The notes beneath the pieces are model-generated. The model searched no databases. It worked only from the letters and a program-made list of their open reading frames with translations, and was not told where the DNA came from. DNA of 64,000 nucleotides. Source: Hymenoscyphus infarciens (taxonomy: Eukaryota > Ascomycota > Leotiomycetes > Helotiales > Helotiaceae). The translations under genes were made by a program, and so were the position numbers. The DNA lies in assembly GCA_001414345.1 (NCBI GenBank), contig LLCB01000252.1, positions 24,190 to 88,189 on the forward strand. The letters are read 5' to 3'. Shown here piece after piece: positions 1 to 12,011 of the stretch (its first letter is position 1; each line of letters opens with the position of its first letter).

Positions 1-939
1 CGGCTAGTGTTGCGAATGCTTGAGCTGTTCCTTGTGAGAATCCGATATAGGATAATGATGGCGCTGAGGTGGTCTCCAAAATGTATTGGATACTATCAGG
101 GATATCATGAAATGCAAATTCGTCCATGGAGAAATCCCAAAATGGAATGTCATTTGGCGAATGATGGATGGACTTTTTGGAATATTTGTTTCCGCGATTA
201 TTGCCAAGCTGTTTTCGTTAGCAAGCTCCTCTACTTGGTACAAGATGACCAAAACTTGCCCAGACGTCGTATCCCTTTTCTACCAACTTGAATGGTAAGC
301 ATCTCTCCTCATCCGTAAGACATACCCACACCTCGCTGTTCATGAGAAGGCCATGATGGAGATAAACGACATTCTTCCTGACGCTGTTCGGGCCCTGGTT
401 AACTCTCTCCTTTTCTTCACCTCGGCGCCATGCTAGGCGATGAATTCCAAGGAGGTATCCATCTCCAGTTCGAACAACATGTTCTTCAGCGTAGTAGCCA
501 TAGAGAGCGCAAATATCGACAAAGTCCGATGCGTTCCGGATTCCGCTCGAGACATCTAAAATATTCTGAGCTGCGATTTCCGTCAAGATGCTGGAAAGAT
601 TTACCTTGTTTTTTATGTGCGGACTTTTTGGCTGCAGGTGATGTGAATCTATTAAACAGTCTCCGAGAGGCTCTGTAACAGAGATGTATTATAGATGTTG
701 CTGTTCATAATTAGCTAGGGTACACTGGAAGCAAAAATGCCCGAGTGAACTCACGTAAAGCAAGCGTCAGAATTCTGACCAGTACCTCCAAACCGACTAA
801 GAAAAATGAGCCGACGAGTGCTGCATACTCAGCCCTGATGATGTTAGCTTCTGTTTTGGTTACGAGGGGATCAACGCTTATCGAAAGAGGCTTATCAGAC
901 TTACAGATTCAGGCGACCGAGAAAAGGAATAGGCGCCAT
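1..939 (-). CDS. Steryl ester / triacylglycerol lipase (TGL1/YEH-like), 5' part, runs off the window
   Basis: Four exons seen: 939-905, 834-755, 672-260 and 208-1 (3' end beyond the window). The ATG at 939 follows no in-frame upstream start and opens a short N-terminus that leads into a hydrophobic segment (motif GSFFLVGLEVLVRILTLAL, about residues 19-37), a likely membrane anchor. Then comes the abhydrolase-associated lipase region (GYYAEEHVVRTGDGYLLGIHR), the oxyanion-type HHGLLMNSEVW stretch, GYDVWLGNNRGNKYS and the nucleophile elbow GFSQG near position 25. These are hallmarks of acid-lipase-like steryl ester hydrolases of lipid droplets/ER, which release sterols and fatty acids. Intron 1 has GTAAGT, a GCTAAC branch point and CAG; intron 3 (259-209) begins GCAAGT, so it is a GC-AG intron. 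Splicing is inferred from phase and motif continuity. Catalytic Asp and His would lie outside the window. Confidence 0.85.
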
Positions 940-1865
940 CACGAAGCTCCGTGTCTGTACAATTATCTTACAAGCGCTCCGCCGGTCCGGGAATTTCTTT
1001 TTGGTCGTGTATCATTCAGCAGCTGCTGAATTAGCAAACATAAATTGTCGTTTCTAAAACAGGAAGTCAAAGGATCGTTGGTGGCAAGAGGCGCAAATAT
1101 GTACAGAGCTGTGGGTTGGGTTGTGTTGCTTTACAAAAGAAGTCGACCGGAGATTGGAATAGTGGCTTCTCGGTGATTAAGTAAAGTGGGAATTTCTAGA
1201 TGAAGGTTAGCTTGTTGGTTCATTCGATAAGTGTTTATATAATTTCGCATGGTGTTTCGATGAGGGTAAACACTCACTACTCACTTTGAATTAATGACGG
1301 TGATGTCACATGTAAGTGACAGGAGCTTGCGGTTTCAATCTGGTGGGAGCTATGCGGCACCAGTCTAGATGACAGCTCCAAGCGCATTGCCCGACAAGCT
1401 AGCCTGGAATCTTGATCATCCAGCTGCCACAATTCAGTCGTACTCGAACTGGATAGAAGACGTTTTCTCTCTTTGCCTCAAAAACAATTGCATGTGAAGG
1501 GGGAAGGAACAAGGGAGGAGGAGCCAACCAAATTGGGAGGCGGGTATTCGGAAGCGGATTAATATTTCTTCCGTAGAAGCTTCATCCAACTAAAATCATC
1601 TGATATTATATCCACGCCTTTTCCAACAGGAGTGTATTTTGCCGATAATTAATACCAAATTACCACTGCCAACCACGACGTATGACAATCATACCATCCG
1701 ATCTTTCTGAACAAATTAAGAGTCATCAATTCGTACTACCAGACGCCGAAGGAAAAAAGACACATTGGGGATCATAAACGAATAGCTCGTCCCGTTGGAT
1801 CTTTGAGAAGTTTATAATTGAACCATTTGGGGTCAGAGGGGGAACTGAATTCTAATACCAACAAA
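940..1865. other. Intergenic region, divergent promoters of lipase and PET191
   Basis: No convincing ORF on either strand. It lies between the divergent lipase start (939) and the PET191 start (1866), so it must hold both promoters. GC content is like that of the neighbouring genes and there is no sign of RIP. I see no recognisable operator or repeat. Confidence 0.5.
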
Positions 1866-2331
1866 ATGCCGAGTTCCTGCAAAGACATCCGTTCGTCTCT
1901 CCTCCCCTCCCCTCCCCTCCCAAAGCTACCTTATCGCCCCCATTTCATAAACAACCACTAACACCCACCCCCTCCCAGGCGAAGCCCTAGCACAATGTCT
2001 CCAATCCTCAGACTGCATAATGATCCAACGCAACAAACCCTCCGACTGTCTCCGCCCGCCTCTCCTCGAAACAATGCCCACCCAATGTCAACAACTCAAG
2101 AAAGGGCTGGGCGAATGCAAACGCGGAATGGTCGATATGCGAAAGCGATTTAGAGGGAACCAGCCGATTGCTGTTAGTAAGGAGATTGAGGGCGCAAGGC
2201 CGGGTGGGCAGTTGTATGCTGGGAAGGCGGCGTTTTCGGACACGGCGAAGAAGACGGATGGGTATGAACCTGAGGAGAGGGATTGGAGGGAGGTGGAGAA
2301 TGAAAGGTTTAGGAAGGAGCAGGGACTGTGA
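1866..2331 (+). CDS. PET191: Cytochrome c oxidase assembly protein Pet191 (twin CX9C family)
   Basis: Two exons, 1866-1890 and 1979-2331, encode 125 aa. The product starts MPSSCKDIREALAQCLQSSD and has the cysteine spacing of the family: C5-X9-C15, C21-X10-C32, C45-X9-C55. Twin-cysteine proteins of this type are imported into the mitochondrial intermembrane space by Mia40/Erv1; Pet191 is needed for assembly of cytochrome c oxidase. The C-terminal 65 residues are charged and low in complexity, longer than the yeast protein, as is common in filamentous fungi. The intron (1891-1978) has a weak GTTCGT donor, a CT-only tract and an ACTAAC branch point; the first exon carries only the first 8 codons plus one base, so an annotation that starts at the in-frame ATG at 2020 would lose the first CX9C motif. 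Confidence 0.92.
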
Positions 2332-3150
2332 TGGTATAACGGCAGGATATAGGGAGAGGGAGAATTCGATAGGGCGGGTGGTTGGGTGGGATGTATGATT
2401 TCTACGAGGGTGTTGGGGTTGCATTGCGGGCGTTTTTTGGGATATGTAGAAATACAGAGCACTGTTGTAGGAATATGCAAATGAGTGTTGTATATATGTT
2501 GTGTTTCTATTCCGCAGTGTAATGGGCACGTTGGACTATATATCTTCACCAGTCTTGTCCCAAACTCGACCCAGAGCTGATAAGCAACAGATCCAAGTCA
2601 CGTAGCTTATGATCAACAAAAAATTGCCTATTAATTGCCCCGCGAGCTTTCGAAATAGTCTGTTCGATGTATACACCATGCTTCAAGAATCCTTTTCAAC
2701 AAAGTTGTACTCAAGGATGCAAGGTATAGTTTTATATCCTTCGGATATTTCGGCTCGTACCGTCAACCCTATCCCCAAGCTCCCCGGGTTAGTACATTTA
2801 TGCATCCAGCACGTCTTATTATGAGCCTCAATCTAACTTCAACGTCATTCAAGTTACTTCTAACTTCATCCTATATAATGTATAGTGAAGTTTAACTTGG
2901 TAGCCCTCTCTTTGAGCTTATCTGTTTGCTGTGTTGAATTTGATGACCCAGGAGATACTCGAGATTCCAGGTCGTTGTTCACGTGGCAATCATTGGACTG
3001 TTGAGCAGTTCCAATAAGCTATTCGGTCTTAGATTTCATTTATTTTCTTAATTCGATCGAAGAGTGGAGTTTCTACTTTATGTTGATTGAGAGTTTCCGT
3101 CACAACCTCCAACCCAACATACCACAGCGTTCGTTTTATCTCATCTCAAC
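2332..3150. other. Intergenic, 3' ends of PET191 and DUF1993 gene
   Basis: Convergent 3' flanks of PET191 (plus) and the DUF1993 gene (minus). Only short unsupported ORFs occur. I see no repeat or RNA gene. Confidence 0.5.
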
Positions 3151-3642
3151 TCAAACCAAGCCCAAATAGTTCTTCTTTCCAATCTGTACACCCTCCTTTC
3201 TCAAGAGAGCATAAATCATAACATGATGGAAATAGAAATTAGGAATCACAAACTCCAAAACATATTTTCGTCCAGTCGTCTTCCTCTGTCCAATCTCAAT
3301 CTCAATATCATCCTTCCCATCCATACTCTTAGGGTCCACACTCTCCAAAATCGCAATAGTCTTCGCGATTCTCTCTTGAAGTTCTGGGAAGGTCTTTTCG
3401 TTGTCGGCCCATGCTTGAGGGGCGACTCCTCCCATACGGACGGCGAGGCCCTTTGCGCAATCGGAGACTCGTTGGACTTGGTAGGGGAGAGCTTCCATGT
3501 CTGCGATTAGACGGGTGTCGATGAGGGCTTGTACGGAGGAGGTGAGGGAAGCATGTTCGGAACCTTTTGTGAGGAGGCTTGAGAGGATCTTGAGGTCTTT
3601 GATGAATTGAGGGACGGTGGCGTCGTAGAGTGAGAGAGACAT
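3151..3642 (-). CDS. DUF1993 domain protein
   Basis: A single uninterrupted ORF of 163 aa from the ATG at 3642 (MSLSLYDATVPQFIKDL...) to the stop at 3151. The open frame extends upstream to 3840, but that part is low-complexity (FNLNFNFDLKQNN) and preceded by typical 5'-UTR sequence, so the internal ATG is chosen because known DUF1993 proteins begin exactly with the YDATVPQFIKxL motif. Later motifs are ALIDTRLIADMxALPYQVQRVSDCAKG, a conserved KTFPELQERI and the ending KKNYLG. The family is an all-helical bundle related to DinB-like folds; its biochemical role is not established. Length is normal for the family. Confidence 0.88.
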   Translation of the reverse strand: MSLSLYDATVPQFIKDLKILSSLLTKGSEHASLTSSVQALIDTRLIADMEALPYQVQRVSDCAKGLAVRMGGVAPQAWADNEKTFPELQERIAKTIAILESVDPKSMDGKDDIEIEIGQRKTTGRKYVLEFVIPNFYFHHVMIYALLRKEGVQIGKKNYLGLV

Positions 3643-4320
3643 GGTGAAGGATTTATTTTTCTTTTTTTGAAATGTGAGGTTGTTTTGCTTTAGATCAAAG
3701 TTGAAGTTGAGATTGAATTGATGAGTGGGATGGGCTTGTGGAATGAGAAGCTTCAAGTTCGTGAGCTGATAGTGGGGACACTTATACTTCACCCCTCTAG
3801 CTTTCCCCCTCTTTCCAAAGTCCTGACCGCCCATTTCCACATCTCACGCGTACCTACCTCAAACCCATAATCCACTGCAGCAAGAGACATCTCACCTATC
3901 AAACAAGCGGGTCAATACAATCCCCGAAATGCACCTGCATCAAACTGCTGAGAAATACAAAAAGCTTTGTAAGGCAAAAGTGACCCCGCGAATTGCACGG
4001 AGGTTTTCTTGTGGATTGTTCCGTGCTCTACGTGTATTTTTGAGTGTCATGGCTGTACAATGGCTGAATTCATATTTTGTTATTGGTCTCAAAGGTGCTC
4101 AGAGGTACCGAGTTGAGTTTATGGCTGGAGGTTTGGAGATACGAGCGTGGTGTTCTGCGGCAGTTTGGGAAATATTTGCTGGTTGCCCCGCTTGCCGAGT
4201 TGGGTCGCGGGGCAGGGAGTTCGGGGCAATTCGCAGAGTGAGAATACTAATCATGATTCAGAATAATTATCCGTCTTACTCTTAGGATTACGAAAGAGGA
4301 GAGAAAATATTCCAGGTTAT
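3643..4320. other. Upstream flank of DUF1993 gene up to the AT-rich island
   Basis: Normal-GC DNA holding the DUF1993 promoter. A 118-codon open frame at 3929-4285 (plus) shows no family motif and I treat it as chance. The base composition changes sharply near 4320, where the RIP-affected island begins. Confidence 0.45.
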
Positions 4321-4783
4321 CTCAGTTCCTTAGCCGCTCTTTTAATAAACCCGACTCACTACTTTTTTAAAATCTCTACTTCTACTACTTCACCTTTTTC
4401 ATTTTAGCTAATAGTATAGTAGCTGGTCGGGTTTAGCTAGAGCGTCTAAGACTTTATAGTAATAGCTTTAGTACTAAACACTGATTTAGTAGTATAATAA
4501 CTTCTATACTACGAAAATATATTAAATTAGTAGAAGTTATATATAAAAGAGTTTAATATATAGTTTTAAAGCTTTTATTAAGTATAATAGCGAGCTATAT
4601 TAAATAGCCGAGGTTATAGACTATTCGAGCTTCGGACTTTTATATTATCTAATAAATATTATTCGGTTTTAGTATAGACTTTCTATAGTCTAAACGCTTA
4701 TATATATACTCTATCTCTCTCTATTTTATAAAAGCTACTTTGTTCTTTTTATAGATATTAAGCTTATAAATAATATATATTAT
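4321..4783. repeat. AT-rich RIP-degraded remnant, left flank of the Gypsy insertion
   Basis: Strong TpA enrichment, no open frame. It ends at ATTAT, which is repeated right after the Gypsy element at 16839. Together with 16839-17165 it probably represents one older repeat, or RIP-spread flank, into which the Gypsy element jumped. The identity of the older sequence is not recognisable. Confidence 0.55.
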
Positions 4784-4974
4784 TATAATAGTCCTAGTTA
4801 TATACGTTACTTATATAACTAGGTTGTTCTAAGGCTTTACTAAGGCTTCGCTTAATATATATAAATAAAGCTAGAGTGTTTATACTTTTCGCTTTTCTCT
4901 TTAGTTTAGTTTTCCTTAATATTAGATACTATTTTATAAGTACTCTTTTTATATATTTATAGAAGGCTATTATA
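4784..4974 (+). repeat. 5' LTR of the Gypsy chromovirus
   Basis: 191 bp, matched to 16648-16838 along its whole length with mostly C/T and G/A differences. A shared core (GTCCTAGTTATATACGTTAC) identifies both copies. Preceded by the target duplication ATTAT. Confidence 0.9.
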
Positions 4975-5749
4975 CTAAAACTAAACTCTCTCTCTTTACC
5001 TAGAAAGGCTTTTACTAATATTCTAATAATAATATATATATTTACTTATATTAAATCCTCTAAATCTACTATTCTCCTCTATAAAGCTAAACCTATTTAC
5101 GTTAAGTAGTAAGGTCTAGCGTTCTTCTATTAGCTATGTCGAGTCTTTTAAAGGTAACCTATTAACCTAAGAACTATTCTACTCTGCTTTAGAGTTAGTA
5201 GAGCTAATCTCTTTTCTCTCTTCTATTAATATTATATTCTAATCTAGCTTAAGAACTTAATCTACTAAAATATATATACTAGCTATTACTATACTACTAC
5301 TACCTCTTCCTATTAAGATAACTACTAGTTCATTATAGTATAAGATCTCTAAATTACCTCTATTTAACTCTACCTTATAATAAATTCTTAAAGTAATAAC
5401 CTTATTAATAAATAAAGTTTATAAACTTAAAGTAAATACTTTAAACACGGCTAGTACTTCTTATTAATATACTTCTACTTAGCTATAAACTCTTAATATA
5501 ACTTATTCTCTTTTTATAGTTCTATTATTAAAGAAGATAAGTAAGATAGCTAATTCTTACTAATTTACTATAAAAGATAAATTTACTTATATAACCTAGA
5601 AAACTAAAATTATAGTAAAGTTATCTATTAATACTAACTACTTTAAGTCTAAGGAAGTAAGAATAAATTTAATCTACTAGTATACTTCTAGAAGAGCTTA
5701 AAACTATATTTACCTAAGATATAAGTTTAATATTATAGATTAGTTTAGT

Positions 5750-5925
5750 TGTTAGTATGACTTATAGTTATAAAAGCGATATAAAAAGAGTTGTATTATC
5801 GTTCGTATATACCGAGTAAAGCTAGCTACGATGCCTACTTAAGTAGCCTCTAAGCGAGTACACGTATACCTACGTATACTAATCCAAATCGCTATTTACC
5901 TCTTAAATATATACCGACACTAGCA
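5750..5925 (-). repeat. 3' LTR of the nested Copia element
   Basis: 176 bp direct repeat partner of 11836-12011; shared core TAAAGCTAGCTACGATGCCT. Differences are mostly C/T or G/A transitions, as RIP would give. Confidence 0.88.
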
Positions 5926-8900
5926 CTTCTTTAAAATAACAGAAGTTACTTAAAACTATTAAAAATCACATATCTAATCTAACTAATTAGAGCCCGCCAT
6001 TCCTTACCCTCGACTAATGAGAAGGCTCTATTTCAGTCTCTTATTATCTCTTATTTCGTTCCACCTACTTTATAAGGTTAATGTCTAGCTTATTAGTATC
6101 GATCAACTTTTATAAGGTATTATAGCAACCCTTTTTAGTTATAACATCCGTAGAATTACTCTTACCGTCGATCTATTTAATCTTATTAATCTCTCTTAAT
6201 TCGTACGCTTCTTATAAGTACATAACGTTAATCATTAGTCACTTCTCCTTAGTTATACCTAATTTAGTTATATATTTATAAATAGACTTCGAATTAGTAT
6301 ATATTATAAGTAGCACCTTAAATCTTAAGATACTTTTAAAAGTCGATTTTATCGAAGCTATAGCGTTAAATCTAGAGCTTATCACATATAATTCTAATAC
6401 TAAAACACTATAAGTAACTCTCTTATATTTAGTAGAAGACTAATATAAGATATTAGTATTATTATCTTTGTCTATAAGAGTAATAACATAACCGATTTAT
6501 AATAACAAGTCCTTATTATTAGTAAATAATCTATTAATAAAAGCATATAACTTTAAGAAAGATTTATCTAATTTAACGAATTTAAGTCCTTTTAAAGGAT
6601 TATCGATTTACTATTAAATTCGCTTATTAAGGAGTAAAATATTATTATCTTAAGAATCAATAGTTTAAGTAGTATATAATAAGTCAAAAGCAGCCTTAGG
6701 CTAGGATACTATAGCTAAGTATACCCCTCTAATACGTTATATAATATATTAATCTTTAGTATCAACTATATATAATATCCCTTTCATATTAGATATTTTA
6801 GATAAAGCCTTTTATACTAAATCTAAGTGTTTTATATAATTCTAAGTAAGAGATATAGAGCTATCATAATACTTAGTAATTAGCCCTCTATTAAATTTAA
6901 TTAGATAGTTAATAGTAAGCTCTTTCTTCTCCTTAGACATAAATCTAGCTTTGTTAATAGTAAGCTCTTCTTTATTAGTAAAAGCGTTATTAATAAGTAT
7001 AAGAGTATTATTAGTTTAAAGGCCTACTATACTAAAAGGAGTATCTAACTTTGCTTACTCGTCGTACTAGTATAATTTAGTATATAAAAGACAGGGGTTG
7101 AAAGTTAACTATTCTATTATAAGCCTTATAATATAGTGTTTATAATACGTTATAAACTAATAATTACTAGTTTCTAGAATACTATATAATAGCCTAATTA
7201 CTTTAAAGAATATATCTTCCTATTAAGAATAACCTTTAAGAGGGCGTATAAAGAATTTCTAATTTAAGTCGGTTAAAGATTATATATATACTTATATAAT
7301 ATTCTAAATAAATACTTATAAACCTAGAAGTATTATAATAAGTATAAGGATTATTCTCTAGCTTACTCTCTAAATTATAGGCACTTAAGTAAGTACTAGT
7401 AACTTTCTAATATTATTATATACTTAGATTATTAATCTTAACTTCGTAAAAGTAAGTACTATACTCTTAAATTTAATATTATCTATAAAGCGTAATCCGA
7501 ATATTCTAGTATTAGAAGGTAACTCTTTCTAAGTAATAATCTTAAAAACACTTTAATTAGTTAATCTATCGATCTTCTTTTATTATAATTCAACGTATAC
7601 TATACTATTGTTAGCTATAAATACTTCGATATTGTAAAGTTTACTTAAATTAGTAAGAAAAGTTCTAATATCTTTAAGAGTAATATAGTTGAAATCGTCT
7701 ATAAAAGTGTCTAACTATTAGAATAATACTTTAAAAGACCTATTTAGAAGTCTTAGATACTTTTAGGGCCGTCTATGTCCGCGCTTCTAGAGAGGTTCTA
7801 GTATAGCTTCTAGAATATTAGTGTTTTAGCGGATTTATAACTGTCGAAGTCGGTATTAAGAGAAAGGTGAATATTATTTAATATCTTAGTTGCTTTAGTC
7901 TACTTCTCGTCTACTCTATTACTTAAAAGTTCTCTCTTTTTCATAGGGTTATAGTATTATTTTAGATAGTACTATACTAGAAACTTCCTTAGTCGCCGGT
8001 ACTGTTCTAGAAGTTTTAAAAGTTTTAATAAAGTATAGTTTTATAACTATAGATTAAAACTTTATAGAGCTGCTTAGTAATACTATGATATAGTCCTTAT
8101 TTTCGATTCCTTAAAAGATAAAAGGTTCTATTTAAGACTTTATATACTCTTTTTATACTAAAACGTTTGAATTTAAGAGTAAGTCTTTAACTTAGTTAAT
8201 TAGTCTATTTTATATATTAAGAGCTTCTTTAACTTAACAGGATATAATCTACTTTTATACCTTTTAAGTAGCCTTTTTATAGGTCTTAGACCTTATAGAA
8301 ATCGGTTATAAAGGTGCGTTAGATACAGTTATTTAAGTATATGCCTTATATACTAATAGAGTAGAGACTAGTCTATTTAGGCCTACTATATTATTAATTA
8401 CTTTAAAAGCTATTTAAAGTATTAAACTTTATAAGAGATATAGCTCTTATTTACGTATAATATTATATACTTATTAAATCAGTCTATAGTAACGTTCTAC
8501 TATACTAATTGAATTATATACCTTAACTAGTATAGTTTTTACTATAGTACCTATTCTAGTAGCGGAGTATATAAAGTCCTTTCTAATAAAGTTTATCCTA
8601 GTATTTATAATAATATAATTAGAGAGTCTAAGATATATATTAATCTAATATCTTTAGAAGACCTTCTACGTAGTTATTGCTTTTATATCTAGTAAAAAGT
8701 TATCTACTTAATATCTTATTACTTTGTCTATATAATATAAGACCACTTACTTATTAAGGAAGAAAGTATTAATTAAAATACTATAATTAAATTTAAGGTT
8801 ATTATAAAAGGTAAACTTAAATTAGCTAGGTGAACTTCTATACTTTTAATAGTATTTGCAAAATTTAGTAAGATGTTAAAGGATACCTTAGTTAATATAA

Positions 8901-11835
8901 TACCTAGCTCTTTCTAGTATACGTTATAATCTTAGTACTAATAGGTAGCTAAATCGCTTATAAAGACGTTAAATATTAACATTTATAAGAAATGTTAAGT
9001 ACTCTTATATAAAGTTATATATAACTTTATCCTAGAGTAGAAAAGGGTGTCTAAATCGTTATATAATAGAGAACCTTTTAATCTCTGTTTCTCTCTTATT
9101 CTCTTAGATAAGTATGTTTTAAAGATTATTTAAGGTAACTTTTAGATTATCTATATTATTAATATAAAGGATAAAAGGGGTATTAGATTATACTATATAG
9201 AATTTAGCTTTTCTAATTAATATATTAATTATTATCGATTCTAAAAATAGAGTATATCCCTTACTAAACTAGATATTAAATTAACTCTTTATACCTTTAT
9301 TAATTAGAACGCTTTTAATAAGTCTAATATATATAAGATATTAGTTATATCTTATACTTAACTTTCGAGCTACTCTAGTATCGATTATCACGCTAAAGAA
9401 GTTCCCTTTTACATATCTTTTAGCTATTATTATAAATACCTCCTTTGTAAATTCGTATATAACGTTAGAAGTATTATTTAGGTTATTTAGGTTTTATAGG
9501 ATATATCTATTAATAGCGTGTTTTTGTATTAAACTTATTAAATTCGTAGTAAGTTATTTAGTATTTAAATCGTTAATAAATCCTATAGAAGTAATGTTAT
9601 AATAGATAACTTCTTTATCTAAACTAGTGTTTAATAAGTAACTATCTTCTTTTAATAGAGTAATAGTATAAAGTATCTCTAATATCTTTTCCTTCTAGAT
9701 ACCTTAAGTATATACTATATTTATATTATATACCTTTCTAGTATATCTATCTTACTTACCTTTAAAGTATCTAGAATTCTTATTAGTTTATTTAGTAAAG
9801 TAATAGTTCTACTCTTCTTAACTATAATCCTAAGATAAATAGTCGTCCTTTCTACATATATAACATGTTCTCTTCTTCTTATATCGATTTATATTACTGA
9901 ATTTGTTTATACTATATTATCCGCTCTTATAGAAGTGCCTCTTAGTTATTATAGTTTCGTTTATAACTATCTCTAGGTAGACTTTTATATAGAATTAGAT
10001 TAAACTTTATAAGAGGGTAATAGTATTAGAAATCGAAGAGTCTTAGAGTAAGGTTAATATTATAATAGTATAATCTAGGACTTTTTTACACGCTAAAATT
10101 AGCTTATTTAAAAACTAACTATTAGTATAAAAGTTAGTAAGGAGGGAAAATCTTAGTAAATTAAGTCTTAATAATATATCTTTAAAAGAACTTAATATTA
10201 ATACTCTAGATACTTATATTATCTCTTATAAATCGATGTTATTCTACTTAGATAATTAGCCTCTTTTATAAAGTTTATCTTTAAAGTATTATTATATAAA
10301 TATAGATAAAACTTTAAAAGATTAATCGATGTTTTTGTTAAAAAGCGTAGTATAGAAGTAATTCGAAGCGTTGCCTTTTAGTATAGTAGAGAAGGTAAGA
10401 GAGTAAATTACTAGTAATACCCTACTTCTCTTATATATGTTCTTAAATATTATAACTTTAATTATAAAGTTATCTTCTTTTCTACTATACTTTTAATCGT
10501 TCTTATATGCTTTTATAAGGGTGCCTAATACGCGAGAGTAGTCTTAACCCTTTTAAGAATTTCGTAAAGTTAACTCTAGTTTGAAATATACTATATTTAT
10601 TCGTATTAGTAGTCTTCTGCTAGGATTATTCTATTGCTAATTATGTTCTAGATACTTAAAGGCATCGTTGAAATCGTTACTACTAGTATCTTTACTAAAT
10701 TAATAAGATATAAAGAAGGAGGTCTAGTCGTCTTTTAGTAGACCTAAAGGTTAGATTAAAGGTTGTGCTAGATCGCTTAGGTCTTTCCTTTTAAGTAGCG
10801 GGATTAAAGTCGTTAAAGGTGTCAGTTGTTATTATTATTATTATACAGTAGAAGATTGTTATATAGAGGAAGATTATTATATAGTAGAGGCTTATAAAGC
10901 TTCGTCTCTAGCCTTTGTCTTAGATCGAGTGTTTCAAGTAATATTTTCAGCTTAAGGTTATTATTATAGAGGTTATAGAGGTTATAGTTATTATTACTAT
11001 AGCTTTTATTATCTTTCAGCGTGTTCTAGTATATATTTATAATAAGATCTAAAGACTCTACTACTAGTGTCTCCTTCTAATACTATAGCTTTTAATTCTT
11101 TATCTAACTACTTAGTTTAGTTAACCTCGGTAGCGGTGTTATATAGTACCTAAGATATAAGCATTTTATACCTATTCGTCTTAACCTATACACTTCTTCT
11201 TTAAAGCGTCTATCGTAACTTAGTATTCGTAGATTAGTAGATCTTAGCGAATTTATCTTAATCCTATCTTTTAAAGTCTACTTGAAATTCGTCTTAAAAA
11301 AGAAGGTCTTTATTCTTTCCTTTAGTATACTCTTCTTCTCTTTCGATAATAAAAATCGTCTCTTCTATCTATATTAACTTTAGCTTTAGTACTAGCTTTA
11401 GAGCCTATTTTAGTGCCGAAGTTAAAGCTTCCGAAGTCGTCGGAATCGATATCGATATATTCGTTATATTATAGATATTATAGATATTATAGATAAATTT
11501 AGATATTATCAAAAGTCCGTTTATACTTTACTTAGTAGGTAAAAGAGAATTCGGGTTTTAGGTAAATAAGTGTCTTAGAGAGTATAAATTGTCTTAGAGA
11601 ATAATAGAAGGTTAGAGAAGTTATTAGAATAACGTTAAGAGGTCGGTATTAGTAATCGGTGCTTCCTATATTAAGAAGCGTTTACTATTTATCGAAATTT
11701 AAATAGCAGAAGGAACCACGATCCGTGAAGAGGAGTCTACTAGTAATATTAAGTTTACTTTTATATAAGTATACCCGTAGTAGAAATACACGAAGTAACT
11801 AAGTATCTGATCTAATCTATACGTCTACTAATCAG

Positions 11836-12011
11836 TGTTAGTATAACTTATAGTTATAAAAGCAATGCAAAAAGAGTTATATTATCGTTCGTATATACTA
11901 AGTAAAGCTAGCTACGATGCCTACTTAAGTAGCCTCTAAGCGAGTGCACGTGTACCCACGTGTACTAATCCGAATCGCTATTTACCCCTTGAATATATAC
12001 CGACATTAGTA
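11836..12011 (-). repeat. 5' LTR of the nested Copia element
   Basis: Partner of 5750-5925. It keeps more CpG/CpA sites (for example GTGCACGTGTACCCACGTG) than its partner, so it has been mutated less. Confidence 0.88.

Larger units (their letters stand above)
5750..12011 (-). mobile_element. Ty1/Copia LTR retrotransposon nested in the Gypsy element, RIP-inactivated
   Basis: Two 176-bp LTRs at 5750-5925 and 11836-12011, reading TGCTAGTGTCGG...TACTAACA on the minus strand, bound a 6.26-kb element. Minus-strand remnants are in Copia order: a Gag zinc knuckle KKKRTCYICRKDDYLS near 9880-9840 (Trp to stop, His to Tyr) and, close to the left (3') LTR, a Copia-type RNase H (FTNNKDLLL.IGYVITLIDKD...YKRVTYSVLVLELY...TNSKS) at about 6560-6290. 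Protease, integrase and RT must lie between but are too eroded for me to place exactly. It sits between the Gypsy 5' LTR and the Gypsy gag, so it inserted after the Gypsy element. Flanks are TTAGT and GCTAT, so no target duplication is visible. Confidence 0.85.

Noticed and set aside
3929..4285. 118-codon plus-strand open frame before the first AT-rich island
   Set aside because: No domain motif, biased to chance codons, no homologous feel; lies in the DUF1993 promoter region.
10800..11520. Possible CRISPR-like or satellite array in the AT-rich island (repeated TATTATAGA units near 10850-11500)
   Set aside because: Units are irregular AT-rich low complexity inside the Copia Gag region; no regular repeat-spacer pattern.
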